64,000 nucleotides of DNA from Microdochium bolleyi (GCA_001566295.1 KQ964255.1:62001-126000); one strand, 5' to 3'. Counted from the stretch's first letter, positions 1 through 13,499 are shown. The notes: a model not told the origin generated them from the letters alone. Numbers and translations: made by a program.

Positions 1-1080
1 GCATAAAAGCTGCCCAGTACTTGTCGGAAGTCGCGATCTTTATCAATCCTGCTCCCAGCTCCGACGGTGACGACAATTCGGCTCTGATTACGCGTCTTAT
101 CAGGCAAGGCACGCAGGAACAATGGTCATGAAGCAGGCAGCAGTTCCCCAATCTCACCGTGCCAGTGAGATCCCTTCCTCCCCGGGCGGTGATGATCCCG
201 ACGACCGGAGATTTTGAAGCTTGGTCGAGCCCTAACGCCGACCTTCCTCTTTCGAACTCCGACGCTGCAGCTGGTCGGAGTGTGGTGTGTGGGGCATCGT
301 TCAAGCCGCACGCAGACCTTTGGTCCCCGAATCGCGGGCCGGGGTCCGGGTCATACAAACGGCAGAGGAACTGGCGTTGGGGTTCATTGACTCCAAGATC
401 ATCTTCGAGTGAGTTGAGACTATCAGATTTGCAGCACCTACCTACATCTGACAGGATCTTCTGGTGGGTTTCTACATAAATTGTGACACGGCTAAGCCTC
501 GGTCTTGGGACAATGACGTAGTCGGACAGGCTACCCTGCACGTTTACAACGCGGTGATGCTGGGTTGCGGAACAGACATGACGACACCCGTGTATGGTTG
601 AGAACAACTTGCTACTGATTCAGGTAGCTACGTGACAGTCTTTCTAGGTGCCCGTTCTTCCCAACTGTGCCGTTAAGCGGACAAGGCTTGGGCTACCATT
701 CGTGTTGAGGTTGCCGATTGGTTTTTTGGTTTTATTTTTTTCACCATTTTGAGAAATTTGACATATAATCAAAAACTGTCCAACAGTACAGCGTTACTTA
801 GAGAAAACCGATCCCGTCCTATGAGTTCTCTTGCTTGTCATTTTATTCAGGACATCTCGGAAAATAGCACTAAGTATTGGCACGGAAGAATTTAACCTCT
901 GTCACATTGGCGCGTGGTAGTTGAACAACAAGATATTTGCAACACATGAACTTGAATACTGAGATTTTACCGCGTGGTATTCTTCACCAACGCAGCACAT
1001 TTCGGTCATTGAGGAACATATTGTAGTCTCTGCCCAATTGGTTCCAACCCAGTACCAGACACTAAATCAACATTCAGCTC
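1..1080. other. gene-free left edge, 3' flank of CHL1
   Basis: No reading frame here looks like a real gene: the longest open frames are about 60-106 codons, overlap each other on opposite strands and show no recognisable motif. Bases 720-960 are noticeably AT-rich, with several T runs, unlike the GC-rich coding DNA around them. The right end is the 3' flank of CHL1, which is read leftwards and stops at 1081. Confidence 0.55.
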
Positions 1081-3900
1081 CTATGTGTCCCTCTTCCCCC
1101 TGAAGAAGCCACTCAACTTGCCCATCATCTGTCCCAGCCCACCCTTCTCGCTGCCCTCCACCAGCCCTCCCTGGATCCAACCCGGCAGCTTGCCCCTGAT
1201 CCGCGGCGTGCCGTACCTCCGGTCCACGAGCACGATCGAGGCATAGTCGTCCTTGTGCCTGATCGCGCGGCCGATGCTCTGATTCACAGCTCTCATGCAC
1301 GCGTTCTCGTAGAAGTCCCGAGACGCCTGCTTTGCTTTCGCAAGGGCCTCGCTCCTCGGCATTGGTGACCACGATGGTGGCGTAACAGGCTGGTTCCCTG
1401 CGTCTTCTCCCGCCGCGGCGGCATCAGACGGCGGGGTGGTGAGCCGCTTCAGCGTCGTCGACTCGATGTACTCGATCCGCGCCTTCCAGTCCGGCGAGTT
1501 GATGTTTGGGTATGGCAGGCCGACGATGACGACGCACCGGCCCAGCCGGTCGGAGAAGTTGATGCCCTCGCTCATCTTGCCGCCCACGACACTCAGGAGC
1601 AGTGCCCCGTTTGTGGTCTTCTTGGCTTGGGGAGTGGGAGTGTTGACAGTTCTCGATATGCTCGAGGGTGGTGGCTGAGTCGCCTCCCCTGCTGTGCCGA
1701 GAATGGCCTGCGTGTATTTCTCCAGGACATCGTCAATCGAACCGCCTTTCGGCTCACTAAAGACCTCCTTCTTTGCTTTCAGGCGCTCCCAGATCGACTT
1801 CGGTTCGGCTGGCGTGCGGCTACTCCAGGCAGCCACAACCTCGTCGAGGTAGCCGTAGCTCGGGAAGAAGACTACCACGCCATCCGGGACGACCGTGCAG
1901 ATGTTGAGGATTGCCAGGCCCAGCTCTCTGACCATGGCCTTGTCGCCTCTCCGTTGGAAGCTGAACTCGAAAGGGATGCCGCTGCTGTCTGAAGTAGGTT
2001 TCGTGGACGCCAGTGTCCACACACAGAGGTTCGATGGCGGGATGACATGCCCGCAGCTGAGCGTGGTGACTTTAGACTGCGGTAGACTGGGGAATAAATG
2101 CGCCGTGTAGTCGTCGAAAGGTGACATGGTGCCGCCTGCCAGAATCACTGCTCGCGCGCTGTTGGCGATGGACGAGAAAGCGTGAGTCGGAGAGAGTAGA
2201 AGATAAGATAGCTTGATGTCGCGAGGGTCTTTGTGGTAGAAGATCCTGCCCTCGGAGCTGGGGTTGTTGAGAGATATCAGGAACGACACGAGCGTGTGCA
2301 AGACTGGCGTCGAGCTTGTCTTTGCCGGCGTCCCGTCTGTCGACTCTTCCTGTGCGACGTAGCCTTCAACTTTGTAGGCGAGCTTGGATGTTTGCACGTA
2401 TTGTATCAGCTGATAGAGGTTGATTTGGTCGGCGCCTTTCGTTTTGAGCAGCGCATTTGGGTCGACGATACCCTGGTCCGCCTTTAGGTTCGTGGCCTCG
2501 TCAAGCCAAGCACTGAGCCCATCGACCACCCTCGCAAGCTGGGCAATCATAACCCGGTTCTCGCCCTTCAGCCGTTTCCCAAACTTTTTCACATACACCC
2601 CAAGCATCTGCCTCGCCCGCTTGAGATCGCTGAGACCGACCTCGGCAGCGTAAACATTAGACACTGCGTCCATGATGTTGTGCGCCTCGTCTATAATCAC
2701 TACGTTGCCTTCCAGCTTGATGCCGAGCGCTTCTCTCGCCGTCTGCTGCAACAGGAGTGGATATGGCAGGGTGATGATCTCCGCCCCAGGTATGGCGGTC
2801 CGCGAAGCGTAGTACGGGCATACTTGGAACTTTTTGCCCAGTGCAAAGAGATCTTCGATGTCCGGCAGCGTGGCAAGCACATTGTCTCGGAACTGGTGCG
2901 TGTTGCTTAGGTTTTCTGCGCTAGGAACGAACGAACACTTGCCGGAGGATTTGGCCTGCTGCAGCTCAGAGCAGCGGTCGTTGATCGCCGCAAGAGAGCC
3001 CAGGCGTGAGACAGATGGGTTGATACAGAGCCGTTGTCGGGACGACAGTGGCAGATGCTTTACGCCCTCGGAACCATCACCGCGTTTTTCGTCACGGATC
3101 GAGTCCGGAAGAGACGAAGGGAAGGATGGGCGGCGGAGTTCACCAACGAACTGTGTGAGCTGTGAATGTGTTCGCGATGTGTAGTATATCTACGGGACAA
3201 GTCAGCAAGATGAACGTGTACGTTGACTTTGAACCTTACTTTGATCTCATTCGTATCTTCAGTCTCCTCATCCGCTTGCCCCTTGAGCGGTCCCATGCCC
3301 AGCTTTGCCATAAGTGCCTGGGTCTCCTTGCTGAAGCCCGAAGGATTGGCCGCATCATCTGAATCGGCCGCGTTGTCAGCAAGCAACCACTCGTCATCAT
3401 CTGAACGTTCACGAGATTCCCCAGCCACGCCTTCTTGGATCTTCCTTCGCTTGGTTCCGCGGGCTTCGAACGCTTTCTCTCGTGCCCGAATGCTCTCGAG
3501 CCTCGCCTCTCTCTCAGTCCACGCCGACGTGAGCTCCTCTCGTTTCCTCTTGAGCATTTGCTGTACGATCCAGTCCGGCTCGTCAGTGAACCCCTTGGCA
3601 GCCTCTTCCACAGAGACATCGAAGGTCTCTCGCTTGTGGTTCCGCAGCCATGTCAAGGCGGCACAAATAAGCGAAAGTGATTTCCCCTGGGAGTAACGAC
3701 TATTAGCGAGGACACAATTGCAGTGCTGAAGCCGGTCCATTGCCGCATACTGTGCCCGTGGGACTTTCGAGGATGCCCACTTGTCCTTCACCTTGGTTGA
3801 GAACACGATATGCAGTTGACATAAATTCTTGTTGAACATGATAGGGTGTATAAGGATGATGGAAGTCAAGCTTTCCCATGTCGTCCGCCATGTCCTCCAT
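1081..3900 (-). CDS. CHL1: ATP-dependent DNA helicase Chl1 (DDX11/FANCJ-like, Fe-S superfamily 2)
   Basis: This 5'->3' DNA helicase supports sister-chromatid cohesion and replication in the nucleus. Spliced model: exons 3900-3751, 3686-3240 and 3189-1081; introns 3687-3750 and 3190-3239; 901 residues, close to fungal Chl1 length. The first intron falls inside Walker A, and splicing restores SPTGTGKSLSL near residue 48. The DEAH box (VIIDEAHN) is near residue 366. Four cysteines typical of the Rad3-family Fe-S domain are present: the RLC, RCS and KCSF motifs and CPYYASR at about residue 323. Helicase motif VI (QSIGRAIRHKDD) lies near the C-terminus. I chose the ATG at 3900 (context ACCATGG); the frame stays open upstream to about 4008 but has only a GTG there, so a 5' exon cannot be excluded. 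It diverges from RPL28. The family identity is secure. Confidence 0.93.
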
Positions 3901-4703
3901 GGTGAGGTTTTGTGGATTCTCTCCTTGACAATCTTGAAAGCTGGAGAGATCCAAATCTAGTTGCACCAACTCCTCAGGCACCAGAAACGTGCACGAACAG
4001 TGGTTTGATCACGGCAACGGGCTAGCCATAATTGCGGACTACAGCAGACTGTGTTCGCGCGCCGGCTTGCTATGTCGGGTTGGATGGGCGTGTGAGTGGT
4101 ACGTAGTTGTTTGGGTGCATTCCCAGGTTGTGAGACCGCTAGGCTTGAGCAGTCGCTTACGTAACCCGGGAGTGAAGGTGCAGAACTGAAGTTGAAGGGT
4201 GCATGTGCATCATGGAGTCCATTGTGGATCAACAGCCTTATGCACGGAAAGTGGGCCTTGAGTCCAACTAAGCTGGCTGCCCGTGAGGATGACGGGGCGA
4301 GAAGTGAGTGTTATGCGGGAGTGCTGTTGGATGCTCAACTGATTCTTCTGGTGGGAATTCCTCCTCAGGTCCTTGCACTCAGGGCTGAGATGAGTGGCCG
4401 CTGAGTGAAAAGGGTGGATCTCCTTGTCAGTGCCCAGCCAGGTGAGGCTTTGGCTCAAGTGTGGACCCCAGCCACAAAGGTCGTCTCAGACACCCGATGT
4501 CAGTGTGGCGGTGCCCGGGAGAGGAGTCGGGCGCTTTGACCAGCACCCGCCCCTAACCCTCCACACCACACAAAAAATTGATTTAGCGAAAAGCGCTGTG
4601 CTGCATCTGGGCCTACCAGTGAACTTTTCCCACCCGGATCTTTGGCCCTCACGACAGGTGTAGCCATACTACCACAACAACCGCTACTCAACTAACCGCC
4701 ACC
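3901..4703. promoter_or_regulatory. divergent promoter region CHL1 / RPL28
   Basis: About 800 bp separate the CHL1 start (read left) from the RPL28 start (read right), so both promoters must lie here. The sequence just before RPL28 is pyrimidine- and CA-rich (around 4550-4700), as is common in fungal ribosomal protein promoters. I saw no convincing gene in the interval, and I name no specific operator. Confidence 0.5.
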
Positions 4704-5678
4704 ATGCCTACCAGGTTCTCCAAGACGAGAAAGCAGTATGTCCTCACCGATGCGCCCTTTCTCGCTGCTCGCGCCGCTCTCCCATGGAACCGCTCGTCGT
4801 CTGTTGCCTCGCCTCGCCGCCGAAAAGTTGTGCCTCGAAGAAGAAACACGAAATGAAGCAAAGTCGAATCGACCACGGATGATGTCGTGAGATGGATTCA
4901 CGGGACCGGATTGGCCATTGCGACCGTCAATTACTTCGACACCGTTAGACATTGCGACTACCACGACTGCACTTCATCGACATAGCGACGCAACAGACGT
5001 GGAGGGGATCCATGAGAGACAGACTCGCACGATGATGCCTGCGAGCGGCACGACTATCGCTTGCACAGGCACGCAAATGCTGACGTTGTCTCTTCCTTAG
5101 CCGTGGCCACGTCTCGGCCGGTAAGGGCCGTGTCGGCAAGCACCGCAAGCATCCCGGTGGTCGTGGTATGGCCGGTGGTCAGCACCACCACCGTACCAAC
5201 TTGGACAAGTACCATCCCGGTTACTTCGGTAAGGTTGGTATGCGGTACTTCCACAAGCAGCAAGCCCACTTCTGGAAGCCCGTCCTCAACCTCGACAAGG
5301 TACGACTTTCCCCCGTGATTTTCGAGCCTGGCGTCGTTATTCTCGTCCTACGGTCTGCGCCTGCTCTGGGCCGTCCTGGCCAAGCGCTTGACCATATCAG
5401 AGATCTTTCGACGCCAGATCACAACTTGGCTGTACACGATACTAACAATTTATGCACAGCTCTGGTCTCTCGTCCCCGCTGAGACCCGTGAGGCTCACCT
5501 GAACGGCTCCAAGTCCGACACCGTCCCCGTCATCGACCTCCTCCCCCTCGGCTACTCCAAGCTGCTCGGCAAGGGCAAGCTCCCCGAGGTCCCCATTGTC
5601 GTCAAGGCGAGATGGGTCAGCAAGCTGGCTGAGAAGAAGATCACCGAGGCCGGTGGTGTCATCCAGTTGGTTGCGTAA
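4704..5678 (+). CDS. RPL28: 60S ribosomal protein L28 (uL15, L27a family)
   Basis: A structural protein of the large cytosolic ribosomal subunit near the peptidyl-transferase and E-site region. Exons 4704-4735, 5101-5299 and 5460-5678; introns 4736-5100 (365 nt) and 5300-5459 (160 nt, branch site TACTAAC). The spliced product is 149 residues, the same length as yeast Rpl28. The family signature runs from MPTRFSKTRKHRGHVSAG through GKHRKHPGGRGMAGGQHHHR and KYHPGYFGKVGMR to the end GGVIQLVA. The first exon holds only 10 complete codons, a common layout for fungal ribosomal protein genes. Residue 38 is Gln; substitutions at this position give cycloheximide resistance in yeast (CYH2), so the protein is predicted to be drug-sensitive. 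The identity is essentially certain. Confidence 0.97.
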
Positions 5679-7747
5679 ATGTTGAAAAAGGGAAAAATCA
5701 CGGTTGGAATTTTCATCACTTGGGGCTTTATGGGAACGGAAATACCTGACGGGGCTGGAGGGCCAGTTTCCCCGTCACATATCACGACCGACCCCTTCTT
5801 ATCAAGCGGAGTTACATTGAAGGAAAACCCGCAGGGTCGGCTCCGGCCTCTTGAGCATCGCATGGCATGATCGGCTTTACGAAATGGGAGTTCTGCTGAA
5901 TACAAAAAATCATTGAACAAAGACAAAACCACACTTGTCTACCCATGAGTTTGGAATTGTGAGGTGAAGACCAGTGACTGTTCACATACTGGACGCAGTC
6001 GCCCCCGAGGCTTGTCGCTGTAGCTATTCGGACAATAACCATCCGCACAAGTTCACAGCAGTCCTGCAGAATCCTCAATATGCCTTCTCACAATCTCAAA
6101 ACAGTCATTCAGGATCACGAATGCCGAACGTCGAGTGTGCACCTGAAGACAAGATACGCTACTCATCTTTTGCGTTTGCCTCCAGCGCCCCGGGTGCGAG
6201 ATGCTTCCCCAGATTATATCAGTTAATCCATTATTATCTTCAAGCTATCATGACATGACGGTGAGGCTTTGCTGGCGTGTTGATAATAGTTTGAACGGCG
6301 GGTGTGCAACTTGTTTTTTCAGAGTCACGAGAGGTCAGCAAGCCACTCGAAGATGGGCTACGCGGTGCTGGTGAGATGCCACCAGATCAGAGCGCGACTT
6401 GTCACGGCATGTGATTGTCCACAGGACTTGTGAGAGGCCCTCAAGGTATGCAAAAAGAGACTGGCCACCGTCCATCGGCAGGCCGATTGCCCTGGCATTC
6501 GTGAAGCACGCTTAGCTACGAAGCAGGACGGCACGCAGCTGAGCCACTGCTTCCGTGGCTGTCCAGCTGACCAGGGCCACAAAGGCACGCACTTGGCAGA
6601 TCCGGACCGTCCGAGAGCTCCTTGGCCAGCTCGATGTCGAATTAAGTACTCAAGCGGAAGGGTCGGAGTGTTGTTTGTCTGGTGTCACCGGTCAGGTGAT
6701 AGTCGTGGTGTCAGCAGGTGCGCGCCGAGATAAGAGCTGCTTGCTTCAGCGTGTCGGAGTGAACGGCCTAGGCAGGCGGCATACTCGACCTGGTCATCCG
6801 GAGCCGCGGAAGGCGTCTGGGCTTGGCTGAGCTGGGGGTGTGGCCCTGAGAACGTCATATCCTTCGTCCTCCTGCCTGTCATATCGATAAGAGAATGCGC
6901 AGGATCTACGTCAAACGGAACACCCTCGATGGCTGCGTGATCCGAAAGAAAGGCTGGGTGGGCAAGGCGTCTGGTTACGGTTATGGGACCCTCGGTCACG
7001 GCGGTCAGCCTGCGGGATTCACGGAAAGAGGCACGTTGTGCATGCACGTGTGAAGAGGCAACGAGCGCGCGTGGCCAATCACGACCCCACCTCTGATCGC
7101 ATCACCAGGAGGGCCGCCTATCTCATGCCTGGGATAAGGCTGCTCGGCAGTCTAGCACGCCCTCGAGCTAGGTAGACTAGCTCGCACCGCGGATCGACTC
7201 CCCAAGCTGTCCCGCGGACTGACGGTCGTCCAGTGGATGACTCCCTCGCGTTGTCTGCAAAACACTTGAAGCCATACCTGTCAAAGCAGCCCGGTTTTGC
7301 ACTCGCACAGTCTTAGTGAGCCTCGGCCGCTCGAGTTCGTAGGCAGCACAGCTCCCTCGTCTTTGTCGTACCAAGACAAGACCCTTGTTTTCCGTTGCCG
7401 CTGCCCGCGATATCTGGGGGCCCTTGCTCTTGTCTCCGCAGGTCCACCACGAATCTGCCTTGTCGTCTGTAACCACGAATCGTCATACCGAGCTACGAAT
7501 AGAGCACGGCAGCCATCCGTCGAATCCGACCTCGCAGTTTTGGCACGGCGGACAAACCACGCTCGTTCCCTGTGTGCCGGTGCTGCCTGGGTCAGTGCAG
7601 GTAGTGGACCCGCAAAAAGCACCACGCACATGAGCGTCCCGTCCTCGACAAAGAAGAGGTCACATTACGTCCAAGCCTACCCGTCCCGTCCAGCTTAGCG
7701 GTCTCCGAGAACGACCTTTGATCCGGCCCGCCGCCTCTCCCGCAATC
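5679..7747. other. intergenic: RPL28 3' flank and long ATG26 upstream region
   Basis: About 2.1 kb without a supportable gene. The first 500-600 bp are AT-richer and are probably RPL28 3' UTR and flank. The rest leads to ATG26. Open frames here (for example on the minus strand at 6685-7047 and plus at 7297-7698) overlap on both strands and carry no recognisable domain. A long 5' leader with short upstream frames for ATG26 is possible but not proven. Confidence 0.5.
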
Positions 7748-10700
7748 ATGGCTCCCCTTGCCCTCGACGAAGAGTCCTCGACAAAGCGACGTGTCAGCAA
7801 GAAGCTGCGCAAAACCCGGCGAGAAGGACACCAGCCCACCATGGAGCTCCCCGAACGATTTCGAGACGACGGCGATGACAACGAGGAGGACGTCCGGCCA
7901 GCCAACAACGGTGCGCAGGGCTTCATGAACATGAATCAGTCCATATTCGGCCTCATTGCGGCAGCCGGATCTACTGTCGACTTCAGCGACCGGTTCGACG
8001 GCCAGTCAAGTGACGAGGATGACGAGGATGCGGACAGCCATGATTCAGCAGACACCAAGAAGCACGCCCCGCCAGGTACAAGCTCCGGCGCCCACACAAT
8101 AGTGCTGCCCAAGCGCTCAGACAGCACGGACAAGAAGGAGAAGCACCACCGCAGGAGTCTCTCTGGTAATTTACTGCGCTCGCTGCCCCATCTGCCCAAA
8201 CTCGCCAGCCGGTCTTTGCGCAAGTCTTCCAAGCTCAGGAGCTCACAGCTGTCTTCTGATGGCGCGAAACTACCGAGTTCTTTTTCTTCTTCGCAGCAAG
8301 ACTCCGGTGCGCTTTCTCCACCACTTCAGTCTCCGATAGAGGAGAAGGACCGCGATGGAGCACGGCTGGCGCCCGTAATGAGCCGCATGCTGGAAGCTAG
8401 AGCCGAGATGTCCTCCAGGCCCAGCTTTGATCTGGAGCGGCGATCGAGTGACTTCCGCAGAGGTGATGACGGCCCAAGTGCGCTGGCGAGCAAGCTGAAG
8501 GAGATTTTCGACTTCGAGCAGGATGAGGAGGTGATACAAGGTGAGCACCTGCTACCCCGTCTGCTGCAACACGGAAGCAATATATTGACAACCTTCTCCG
8601 TAGAATATCCTTGCTGGCTGCTCCAAAGCGTTCTCATGCAGGGTTACATGTACATTACCGACAAGCACATATGCTTCTATGCATACCTCCCGAAGAAAGC
8701 TGTAAGTCGAGGCAAGTTAGGCTTAAACACCACGAGTGTGATGCTGACCACTAGGTGTAGCACGAGGTTGCAAAGTCTGGCTATCTGTCAAAGAGCGGCA
8801 AGCGGAATCCCAAGTTCACACGCCACTGGTTTCGACTGAAGGGTGACGTCTTAGCATACTACCGTAATGCATCCAATCTCTACTTCCCAGACGGCCAGAT
8901 CGACCTACGTTACGCTATCTCTGCCAGCATCACGGACAAGGACAAAGACTCGCTTCATTTCTCGGTTGTCACCCACCAACGGACTTACAACTTCAAGGCC
9001 GACAGTGCCCCCAGCGCGAAGGAATGGGTCAAGAGCTTGCAGAGAGTGATATTCAGGTCACACAATGATGGCGACAGCGTCAAGATCTCACTGCCTCTGG
9101 AGAACGTGTTGGACATCGAAGATAGCCAGATGGTCGAGTTCGCGGACACGTGCAAGATCCGCGTCATCGACAATGATGAGACGTATGCAATAGATGAGGT
9201 AAGAGCAATTGCCCTTGGCCCGCTGCGGAGACTGGGAGCATCAGCTAACGTCCAAGCAGTATTTCTTCTCGTTCTTCAGCTTTGGAAAAGAGGCCATCAA
9301 CGCACTGAAAGCCACCGTCGAGGCGCCCGTATCTGGCAAGAAATCGAAAAAGCTGAGGCTGCAAATCAACAATGGCTCCTTGCCAGGCTCACCACTTGCG
9401 ACTTCTGCGGCAGGTTCACGTTCACACAGTCCCGCTCCACGTGGAGAGCTCAAGTCCCCGAAGCTTCGCGACCATGTCAAGGCTACATTATCACCAGTAG
9501 TGCCCGCGGAAGCATCTAGTCCACGTGCTAGTGGTGACTTCTCAAGAGCTAGCTTCGACGCCATACGACATATTGGAAGGAGAAGCATGGACCTGGACAC
9601 AGCAGCTCGTGAGGCCTCACAATCGAAGACGCAACAGGCGCGCCGCAGCTTCAGTGCTTCACGATCCCTTAGCAGGAGCCGACGCCCCGATCAATCAGCC
9701 CATACGGACAAGCTAGCCTCTTCAGAATCTTACGTGCAGTCTATAGAAGACCCAAGTGGCACTTCTGGAATGATCGAGTCTTCCAACGAGTCACCATCCG
9801 GAAGCCAGATTCTGAGAGGCAGCGAGGTATTCCATAGTCCGACATTACCACGCCGTTCTGCCTCAGGATCTCCTGCGCCTGGCCATTCGAAGACCGCTCA
9901 CAGACGATCTCAGCCACTTAAGTCTGAGCCATCTGCGCTTCGTGCTCCAGGCAGCAAGGCTGGTGATACGTCCGAGGACGGAGAAGTCCAGTCATTGCAG
10001 AACCTTGTCAAGATGGGAGCCTACCCCCTGCAGCGAGCTGGACTGTTTGCAAACTACCTCAACCAGACCAGTAAACGTATGAGTAATCTCCTGGCGACAG
10101 AGTCCATGGGCTACGTGGAGAAGGTTTCTGGCATGTGGAAGGGAGGACGCAAGCACTACACCGAGCAACCCGGGCTCAAGACCGAAGATGATGAAGCAGA
10201 GGACGATGACGACGAGAGCCAGGTGGCTGGCGCCACGGAACGATTCCAGCAGCACTTTGCTCTACCTCCCACTGAGAAGCTGCAGGCAACCTACTTTGGA
10301 CACATCCTCCGCGTGCTACCTCTGTATGGCAAGATTTACATCAGCGACCGACACTTTTGTTTCAGAAGTCTACTGCTTGGCACCCGGACGAAACTCATAC
10401 TTCCTCTCAAGGACATTGAGACAGTCGACAAGGAGAAGGGCTTTAGATTTGGATACTCGGGACTGGTTGTCGTCATTCGCGGCCATGAAGAGATCTTCTT
10501 CGAGTTCAATCAGGCCGAAGCCCGCGATGATTGTGCTGTAACATTGCACCACAGTCTGGAGGCTGCTCGATATCTGCGAGACTCTGAGACACTCGACAAG
10601 GAGGAGAAGGAGCAGGCAGAAGAAGCTATCGCGGAGCGCGATGCGCTCAACGAAGCTCGCCTGCTTCAGAACCCAGAGCACGAACTCAAGTTGCCACAGC

Positions 10701-12507
10701 CAACCGAGCTTGGCGACTCCTCTCCCACCATACTCTTCGACGACCCTAAAGCGTCGTTCCTCAACTTCAAGCCGTCAGAGCCCATGAGGATTACCTGCCT
10801 CACTATTGGCTCCAGAGGCGACGTTCAGCCGTACATTGCGCTTTGCAAGGGACTTCTTGCTGAAGGTCACAAGCCTCGCATTGCGACGCATGGCGAGTTC
10901 AAGACTTGGGTCGAAAGCCACGGAATCGAGTTTGCGCCGATTGGAGGAGATCCTAGCGAGCTCATGCAACTTTGCATCCAGAACGGCACGTTCACATGGG
11001 CGTTTATGCGCGAGGCAAGCTCAAAATTCCGGGGGTGGCTTGATGAGCTGCTTGCGTCAGCCTGGGAAGCATGCCAGGGCTCTGACCTGCTCATCGAGAG
11101 CCCTAGTGCCATGGCCGGCATCCACATCGCCGAGGCACTGGGTATCCCCTACTTCCGGGCCTTCACGATGCCATGGACGCGCACGCGCGCGTACCCACAC
11201 GCATTCATAATGCCTGAGCACAAGATGGGTGGCGCGTACAACTACGTGACGTACGTCATGTTCGACAACGTCTTCTGGAAAGCCACGGCTTCGCAGGTCA
11301 ATCGCTGGCGCAGGAATCTACTGGGCCTGCCCAGCACCAACCTGGAGAAGATGCAGCCCAATAAGGTCCCGTTCTTGTACAACTTCTCGCCATCCGTCGT
11401 AGCACCTCCTCTGGACTACAGCGATTGGATTCGCGTGACGGGCTACTGGTTCTTGGATGAGGCTGGGACGTGGACGCCTCCTGATGATCTGCGCGAGTTT
11501 ATTGAGCAAGCGCGCAAGGATGGCAAGAAACTGGTATACGTTGGCTTCGGGTCCATCATTGTCCCTGACCCGGCCAGGATGACGCAAGAAGTCATCGATG
11601 CCGTTCTCAAAGCTGATGTACGCTGTGTCTTGTCCAAAGGCTGGTCGGATCGACTAGGAGACAACAAGGCGAGCGCCGCGCCTGAGGTGCCTCTGCCCCC
11701 TGAAATCTTCCAGATCAAGAGCGCGCCCCACGACTGGCTGTTCGCGCAGATGGACGCGGCCGCCCACCATGGAGGATCCGGCACAACGGGAGCAAGTCTA
11801 CGTGCGGGCATCCCAACCATTGTGAGGCCGTTCTTCGGCGATCAATTCTTCTTCGGAGATCGCTTAGAAGATCTCGGTGTTGGAATCTGCCTCAAGAAAT
11901 GGGGAGCCAACTCTTTCGCCAGGGCTCTGTGGGAAGCGACACACAGCGACCGCATGATTGTCAAAGCCAGAGTCCTTGGCGAGTCCATCCGGAAGGTAAG
12001 CATCCGTCTCTGTCGAGTTCCCCTAGGCTGCCTATCTGTACGCGTGTGCTTTCAATGACTGACACTTCTGTCTAGGAATCTGGTGTCGAAACAGCGATAC
12101 AATCCCTCTACCGTGATCTCGAGTACTCGACAAGCCTGATCAAGTCCAAGACGGGTAAAAACGCTGCCGGTGGCGCGGGAGACAGCCGGATGAGCGTGGA
12201 TGGCAACTCTGGCGACAACGAGGACGACGAGGAGAGCTGGACATTTGTGGGAGGCGGTGATGAGGCCGACCTTGACTTTGTTTCCAAGAGAAGCTCGCTG
12301 GGCGGCGGCGGTGCTGGGTCACCGGAACACACGTTCCACGGGAAGCTCGAGTCCAGCCAGAGCAGTGCTGGCAGCAGAGCTCTCGGATCAAAAGTTCTGG
12401 GAGGCGGGTCTGGCGTGGGTGCGATGCGGTCGCCCGGTGGCAGCAGCCCTGTGGCCACCTTGACCCATGGCAGGAGCAGTGCGGGCACATCGAGGCTGAC
12501 TTCCTAG
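7748..12507 (+). CDS. ATG26: sterol 3-beta-glucosyltransferase Atg26 (UGT51)
   Basis: Transfers glucose from UDP-glucose to ergosterol-type sterols at membranes; the family is needed for pexophagy in some fungi. Exons 7748-8701, 8761-9198, 9260-11995 and 12076-12507; introns 8702-8760, 9199-9259 and 11996-12075; 1519 residues, near the usual fungal length. Order seen: an acidic, Ser-rich N-terminus; a first GRAM half (LQGYMYITDKHICFYAYLPK) at about 285-318; a PH domain (SGYLSKSGKRNPKF, then HWFRLKGDVLAYY); a second GRAM half (GKIYISDRHFCFRS) near 820; a GT28-type N-domain starting MRITCLTIGSRGDVQPYIAL near 972; the UDP-sugar-binding signature HHGGSGTTGASLRAG near 1300; and an acidic, Gly/Ser-rich tail of about 120 residues. 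ATG 7748 was preferred because the same frame upstream has only a TTG. All four splice joins keep frame. Confidence 0.95.
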
Positions 12508-13499
12508 GACGATTCAAGCACGTGTTGCGGGTTTGTGCTTACGGGCGCCTGTCGCGCGACGGGACTGTGGCCGGGCATGGCTAACAAGACAAGGTCTACG
12601 CCCCGGCTGAGTGTCGAAAGAGGTGATTGCCATGCGAGACCATGCAAACCCACCGTTCAGCGTGGCTAAATGTCTTCCTTAGCATTAGACAACCGGGACC
12701 GGTATGGCCGTTGGCTTCTGGTCCTTGACGACTCTCTGGCGTGTGGGCGTTCTTCTTTCCTATTTTTATCCCTTTCCTACAGCGGCGAGCGACACGACCT
12801 TGAAGACATCATTGGTTACAAGAGGGCAATTAATAGTTTTTTGGACGGTATTCTTGGCCTGAGACAGGGCAGCATCAGGCTCAATCAGTATTCGAGGGGT
12901 TATCTCTGAATCCGTAATGGCCAAACTCCTACGGCAGCGGCAGCGGGGTCTGCATCGTGACTGCTGATTGTCTTGCGTGTGCAGTGAACCCGAGACCCAG
13001 AAATGCAGTCAAGCTCGTGAAACACCCTCGGCGGGCAGGCATCTCGGAGAATGGTTGGCTTGATTCCGTCCATTGTATCAGAAAACGGCCAAAGGCTTCT
13101 CAACAATATGCATGTCTTGGTCCAAGTCTTGGTTCGATCATTGGCTGGACGACTTTTGATAGGGTCGAAGTGCTGGGTGAACAGCTTCCGCTGGGGGGGG
13201 GGGGTTGCCCAAGGAAGCGTAGGCTGGCGTAAGCGCACAATCACGGCGGTCAGCACTTGCACAGTTACGAGAGTCCTGGGAAGATCTCGGAAATGACAAT
13301 TTTGGCCATTCTTCCATCCACTTTATTGCGTTGCGTGTGCAGACGCATCTCTTTGTGATTTTTCCTTAGCGGATCACCTTTCTTCACCGGAAGGTATCAC
13401 TGGAGGCCACCTAAACACCGACGTTGTGCCAATTGACTGAGCCAGCCACTGGAGTCACGGACGACGCCCGCCGCGCATCCCATCCCGGTACAACACACG
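12508..13499. other. intergenic between ATG26 and paraoxonase-like gene
   Basis: Roughly 1 kb with no gene-like frame. It holds the ATG26 3' flank and the promoter of the next gene. A 12-base G homopolymer sits at 13193-13204; otherwise I see nothing specific. Confidence 0.5.

Noticed and set aside
126..479. Overlapping short frames on both strands at the left edge
   Set aside because: The two frames cover the same DNA, and neither has a domain or a supported start.
4736..5100. Intronic C/D box snoRNA in RPL28 intron 1
   Set aside because: GATGATG strings are present but no proper RTGATGA box with a paired CTGA box at the right spacing.
13193..13204. 12-base G run and the 11-base C run at 15328-15338
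   Set aside because: Simple homopolymers in flanks, with no associated structure or gene; could also be read artefacts.
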